From Pontibacter harenae (GTDB lineage Bacteria > Bacteroidota > Bacteroidia > Cytophagales > Hymenobacteraceae), in contig NZ_JAJJWH010000014.1 of the NCBI RefSeq assembly GCF_020907245.1, forward strand, positions 1 to 64,000: a stretch of DNA of 64,000 nt, read 5' to 3'. Positions 60,506-64,000 of the stretch are shown piece by piece. Made by a program: the position numbers and the translations under genes. Each line of letters opens with the position of its first letter. Positions within the stretch are counted from its first letter, which is position 1. Below the pieces are notes generated by a model that was not told where the DNA came from, did not search any database, and worked only from the letters and a program-made list of their open reading frames with translations.

Positions 60506-61729
60506 CTATCTTCTGTCTGTTTTGTCATTATCCAACCTGTTTGGAAGGTCGATATGCTCAACCCGTTCTACACGGTCAGCATTTTCTACTCGGTTTGCCC
60601 GATCAACTGGCACAGGTGGAATTGGAGGCGTTGGTTGTGATGGCTGGTGCACCACTGTTGGTTGCTGGCTTATTTTACTTGCTGTTCTGTTCCAGTCGCC
60701 TGACTTTTCAGAACGTTTTTCTTTTTTTGAATTACTGTTGCCGATAAGCGCTACTGCTGCTGCACTAGCTGCTGCCACTACGGCACCAGTAATTAGCGGG
60801 TGCATAGCAGCACGTGTATAAAGGCTGGTCTTCATCACGTGGCCTTCGTAGTTGCCATACATGCGTCCACCTTCGCCTGATGTATGCAAGCCGCCTACGC
60901 GGAGCTGTGCTGGCTTATCTTTCACCTGCATCTTTGACATCATTGTTTCGCCTGCCCAATCCATAATGCCTGGCGCAAACTTGTTTGTGGTGCTCATAGC
61001 CTTGCCTCCGCTACCTACTAAAATATCGCGCATAGGATGGGTCGCAACATGCAGAATAGCATTGGCAACTTCTTCTGGAGCATATACTGGAGGTGGAAGC
61101 GTTAATTCACGATCGGTGTAGTTTTGGGCATGTTCTGGGTAAGGAGTATTAATACCCGAAGGTTTAACAAGCGTAACCGATACAGGCGCCTTGTCTTCTT
61201 CTAATTCTATACGCAAGGAATCTGTAAAACCTTTTACAGCGTGTTTACTCGCTGAGTACATGCCTTGAAGCGGAATGGAAACATCTGAAAGGACGCTACC
61301 AATGTTGATGATTGCACCGCCACGATTTCTGAGGTGCTTAGCAGCCGTGGTAGAACCATATACAAGGCCCCAGAAGTTGGTGTCGAACATGCGGCGGTTG
61401 TCTTCGTCGCTTACTTCTTCTAATCTTCCGTAAATGGATACACCTGCATTGTTTACCCAAGTATCGAATCCGCCAAAGGTACTAATGGCAGCATCTGCAA
61501 TCTTAAGTATGTCTTGCTGATTTCCTACATCTGCTACTACATAGATGGCCTGGCCACCTGCATCGTTAATCTCTTGTGTTATGTCTGCTAAAGCAGCTCC
61601 GTTACGGGATGCTAGCACGAGTTTAGCACCTTTTACAGAAGCCGCCCTGGCTGTTGCTAACCCTATTCCACTGGATGCTCCTGTTAATACAATTACTTGC
61701 TCATTGAGCGGTTTTAATTTAACTGCCAT
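60506..61729 (-). CDS. SDR oxidoreductase with C-terminal membrane helix and Pro-rich tail
   Basis: 407 aa. Residues about 10-270 are a classical SDR: TGASSGIG (16-23), NNAGVS, and the catalytic Ser-Tyr-Lys in NIGSVLSDVSIPLQGMYSASKHAVKGF. Unlike ordinary SDRs it then continues through a linker (about 270-310), a hydrophobic Ala/Val-rich helix (about 311-331, LITGAVVAAASAAAVALIG), and a charged tail with TPPIPPVPVDR and repeated ENADRVERVEH-type residues. The helix could attach the enzyme to the membrane. The extension is about 130 residues beyond the usual 250-270 aa. Substrate unknown; preceded by about 155 bases without genes. Confidence 0.88.
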   Translation of the reverse strand: MAVKLKPLNEQVIVLTGASSGIGLATARAASVKGAKLVLASRNGAALADITQEINDAGGQAIYVVADVGNQQDILKIADAAISTFGGFDTWVNNAGVSIYGRLEEVSDEDNRRMFDTNFWGLVYGSTTAAKHLRNRGGAIINIGSVLSDVSIPLQGMYSASKHAVKGFTDSLRIELEEDKAPVSVTLVKPSGINTPYPEHAQNYTDRELTLPPPVYAPEEVANAILHVATHPMRDILVGSGGKAMSTTNKFAPGIMDWAGETMMSKMQVKDKPAQLRVGGLHTSGEGGRMYGNYEGHVMKTSLYTRAAMHPLITGAVVAAASAAAVALIGNSNSKKEKRSEKSGDWNRTASKISQQPTVVHQPSQPTPPIPPVPVDRANRVENADRVERVEHIDLPNRLDNDKTDRR

Positions 61730-61884
61730 ATTAAGTTTGTTTTGTGTTTTAGATCCGTAAAAAAAATGATATTACTTTTTTATACGGGATAAACAGGCAA
61801 ATCAGTTATGGCAAATTTGAATAAAGGGTTAGCAACTTCTTGTTTATCAATTACTACAAATACAAAATAGTCGCATTATATAGG

Positions 61885-62463
61885 CTAAACAACTATTTTT
61901 AATTGCACTAAATTTTCGTAAAGCTTCTGAACTGGCAGGCCAACCACATTAAAGTAAGTGCCTTCAATTTTCTCAATTCCAATCATCCCAATCCATTCCT
62001 GTATACCATAAGCACCTGCTTTATCGAAAGGTTTGTAATGCTGTATGTAATAGTTGATTTCGGCATCCGTCAGTTCTTTAAAGTAAACGGTGGTGCTATC
62101 GTGAAAAACTGTTTTTCCTTCTTTCATCAGAACACAAACACCCGTAATCACTTCGTGTGTCTGGCCAGAAAGTGCGCGAAGCATAGCATACGCTTCCTCA
62201 GCAGAGGCTGGTTTGTTCAAAATCTTATCGTCCAGGCAAACAATGGTATCTGCCGTGATTAACGCCTCCTCCTGTAAATCTTCTTTGTAGGCGTCTGCTT
62301 TGTGCGATGCCAGGAATTCTGCTACCTCTTCGCGCTTTAAGGTATCAGGAAAATCTTCAGATACTTCTTTTACACGCACCTCAAACGTAAGACCGAGGCT
62401 AGCTAATAGTTCTTTTCTGCGAGGGGAGTTAGAGGCAAGCAGCAGAGGCCGAGATAAATTCAT
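61885..62463 (-). CDS. maf: Maf-family nucleotide pyrophosphatase
   Basis: 192 aa from ATG 62463 (MNLSRPLLLASNSPRRKELLASLGL). Landmarks are the N-terminal SNSPRRKELL, ADTIVCLDDKILNKPASAEEAYAML and SGQTHEVITGVCVL, with the YNVVGLPVQKLYE ending. Maf proteins hydrolyse dTTP, UTP or modified nucleotides and are sometimes linked to septum control. The start codon lies inside the 3' end of the DUF1015 gene (35 bases of overlap in another frame), which implies translational coupling. Confidence 0.93.
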   Translation of the reverse strand: MNLSRPLLLASNSPRRKELLASLGLTFEVRVKEVSEDFPDTLKREEVAEFLASHKADAYKEDLQEEALITADTIVCLDDKILNKPASAEEAYAMLRALSGQTHEVITGVCVLMKEGKTVFHDSTTVYFKELTDAEINYYIQHYKPFDKAGAYGIQEWIGMIGIEKIEGTYFNVVGLPVQKLYENLVQLKIVV

Positions 62464-63727
62464 CTTCTTTAATTGAGCTAAATAAAAATCCGCAAATAAC
62501 TTTAGGGTAGAAGTACGTAGACTTCTGAGGCATGATAGCGCCACTGTAGCAAACACGCTTCACTTCATCCATCGAAATTTCGTTTGTGATGATGGCCATT
62601 CTGGCTTTACCAGTACTAACACTGCTGATACATTCTGTGAAGTTTCGCACAAAATGTAAGCCGCTGTAGTTACGCTGCGACTGCCTGTAGATACCCAGCA
62701 CTTTCTCGAAGATGAAATAGTGCATCACTGTCAGATCCAGGTCTTTCACCTCCTTCGGAAAATTCCAGTCTATGTGCTCGTGCACTTCAGGCTTTAGGCG
62801 CAATTTATAGCTATTGCCACTCAGGTATAGCCCAAAAGCCCACTTTTTACCCACTATCACTTCATTTAATTTAAAAGGATCTTCTTTGGGCGTGATGGAA
62901 AAATAATGGCTAAGTTTATCTAAGAACTCTTCATCTGTCAAGTTTATGCTGTCCAAAACTCTGTGAGTAGGAAAGATGCGCAGATCGTCGTTCTCAGAGT
63001 TTGACAGATACATCAGGTGGTAATTGTAAGCCTCAAAACCTGTATGATTTGGGTTTAGCGCCATCATCTTATTGCGATACTCCAAAGACCCCTCGTATCG
63101 GTGATGTCCGTCAGCTAGTAAGATTTGCTTTTCTTCTAGTGTAGTTAAGAATAGCTTTATCACTTTCAAATCATGAATGACAGAAAGCACATCCCGTACG
63201 CCCTGATAATCTTCTGTTTCATAAATAGGCGTTTTTATACTTTCATCCATGTAAGGTTCCAGTACAAAAGCAGCGTCAGTATAAAGGCCATGGGTAGGGC
63301 TGGAGTTTAGAAGCGTTTCTTCCAGCAACTGAATCCGATCATTGACAGAGCTTGGAATCGTGTTCTCGTGGCGGAGTAAAATGCCCTCTTTCCAGTCGTA
63401 GGCTTTTATGTTACAGACAAAACCTTTTCGGCAATACTCTTTGGTGCTGCCAGCTAGCTTATAATATTGGTAGTAAACATAAATGCCTGGTAAAGCATCT
63501 TGCTTTAATATACCTTCTGCTTTCCATTTCTCCAGCAGCCTGGCTGCATCCTGAGCAGGCGTATCTCCGCGCGGAACAGAAAGGTGTATACTGTTGAGGC
63601 TGTTGCGGTAAAGCGCCTCTCGCTGCTTATCAGACACAACATCAAATAGGGGAGCGGTAAGGGCATCAATCGAGTCAGTAAGGCTTTGGTTATAGCGCCA
63701 GGCTTTGAAGGGTAATATTTCAGCCAT
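62429..63727 (-). CDS. DUF1015 domain protein
   Basis: 432 aa DUF1015 protein. It starts MAEILPFKAWRYN (the family's N-terminal ...PFRAWRY signature), contains ADGHHRYEGSLEYRN (the conserved G-HHRY-ES motif) and a YFYPKVICGF ending. Cytoplasmic, no signal peptide. The biochemical role of the family is not established; it is often beside maf or serine-metabolism genes. The ORF overlaps maf by 35 bases. pdxH ends 33 bases upstream, so pdxH, DUF1015 and maf look like one transcript. Confidence 0.92.
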   Translation of the reverse strand: MAEILPFKAWRYNQSLTDSIDALTAPLFDVVSDKQREALYRNSLNSIHLSVPRGDTPAQDAARLLEKWKAEGILKQDALPGIYVYYQYYKLAGSTKEYCRKGFVCNIKAYDWKEGILLRHENTIPSSVNDRIQLLEETLLNSSPTHGLYTDAAFVLEPYMDESIKTPIYETEDYQGVRDVLSVIHDLKVIKLFLTTLEEKQILLADGHHRYEGSLEYRNKMMALNPNHTGFEAYNYHLMYLSNSENDDLRIFPTHRVLDSINLTDEEFLDKLSHYFSITPKEDPFKLNEVIVGKKWAFGLYLSGNSYKLRLKPEVHEHIDWNFPKEVKDLDLTVMHYFIFEKVLGIYRQSQRNYSGLHFVRNFTECISSVSTGKARMAIITNEISMDEVKRVCYSGAIMPQKSTYFYPKVICGFLFSSIKEDEFISASAACL

Positions 63728-63760
63728 GAAGGGTTTATTTTGTTTAATATAAAATGAAAC

Positions 63761-64000
63761 TCAAGGAGCAAGTCTTTTTATGCTCCAGTTTTCACTTTCT
63801 AGCTCGAAAAGGATACGATCATGCAGGCGATTTGGTCGGCCTTGCCAAAACTCAACACGGTCTGGTTGCAAGGTATAGCCACCCCAATGGTCTGGCCGCG
63901 GCACTTCTTTTTCTTCTGAAAACTTCTCAGTAAAGCTTTTGTCAGCTTCTTCTAAAACATCTCTGTTGGCAATAACCTGGCTCTGCGGCGAAGCCCAGGC
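63761..64000 (-). CDS. pdxH: Pyridoxamine 5'-phosphate oxidase, 3' end only (runs off the window)
   Basis: The last 79 codons of a gene that continues past base 64000. The visible C-terminus has AWASPQSQVIANR, the strongly diagnostic RPDHWGGYTLQPDRVEFWQG, RPNRLHDRI and a final KRLAP. This is the FMN- and substrate-binding end of PdxH, which makes pyridoxal 5'-phosphate. It is a true PdxH, distinct from the PPOX-like stress protein at 5006-5506. Stop codon TGA at 63761-63763. Confidence 0.95.
   Translation of the reverse strand, partial: AWASPQSQVIANRDVLEEADKSFTEKFSEEKEVPRPDHWGGYTLQPDRVEFWQGRPNRLHDRILFELESENWSIKRLAP

Noticed and set aside
1..64000. Over-representation of the shorter word TATACT/AGTATA
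   Set aside because: My rough count is close to the expectation for this composition; only the longer 9-mer is clearly in excess.
1..64000. tRNA, rRNA, prophage or toxin-antitoxin genes
   Set aside because: I found no cloverleaf-like T-arm sequences, rRNA segments, phage structural genes or small paired toxin genes.

Overview
The window looks like a chromosomal segment of a Bacteroidota bacterium, most likely a Cytophagales member of the Hymenobacteraceae (Pontibacter-like). This is an inference from gene content: a TonB-dependent receptor paired with a DUF4249 lipoprotein, DUF4369/TlpA thioredoxin, E1 alpha-beta fusion, Omp85-type lipoprotein, DUF1015-Maf pair, weak Shine-Dalgarno use, frequent TTG/GTG starts and TAnnTTTG-like -7 boxes. 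I see no rRNA, tRNA, CRISPR array or prophage. About 53 protein genes are present, most of them housekeeping, and nearly all intact.

Layout. 0.1-12.2 kb: leuS, a DsbA-like oxidoreductase, a CrtA-like monooxygenase, a PPOX-family protein, acyl-carrier-protein phosphodiesterase, SlyD, an UPF1/IGHMBP2-like helicase, a coiled-coil membrane protein and an RND/MMPL exporter. 12.4-13.9 kb: a GC-rich IS4-family element with a frameshifted transposase, inserted in the loop of a pre-existing hairpin; the flanks are non-coding and repeat-rich. 14.3-24.3 kb: dprA, a MerR regulator, alaS-gatB-TlpA, an acyl-CoA thioesterase followed by a protein resembling the psi subunit of DNA polymerase III, pcm and ribE. 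24.5-35.3 kb: the TonB receptor/DUF4249 pair, hemF-PAP2, an E1 alpha-beta fusion, an Omp85-like lipoprotein and a divergent TrmH methyltransferase.

35.4-39.0 kb is an ECF sigma / putative anti-sigma operon ending in beta-barrel genes, the second apparently a duplicate of the first that lacks its N-terminal domain. 39.0-40.6 kb is the main accessory stretch: the frameshifted C-terminal remnant of an RND-type efflux adaptor followed by its still perfect terminator, and an AT-rich orphan membrane protein. 40.6-44.8 kb: a GDSL esterase divergent from a YbbA/YbbP-like ABC exporter. 45-50.5 kb: MFS transporter, SDR, CoA-binding protein, FAD oxidoreductase, tryptophan 2,3-dioxygenase. 50.8-55.4 kb: one operon of serine dehydratase beta, TolC, efflux adaptor and gpsA. 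55.4-64 kb: membrane protein, acyltransferase, MutT, RsmF-like and RlmI-like rRNA methyltransferases, an SDR with a membrane/proline-rich tail, maf, DUF1015 and the 3' end of pdxH.

Non-coding architecture is rich. Long, nearly perfect terminator hairpins sit at most gene ends, and several REP-like palindromes lie between genes. The 9-mer AAGTATAAA/TTTATACTT occurs at least 15 times, against roughly one expected. The candidates most worth following up are the psi-like protein, the structured GC-rich element at 14159-14264, the IS-in-hairpin insertion, the efflux-adaptor pseudogene and the over-represented 9-mer.
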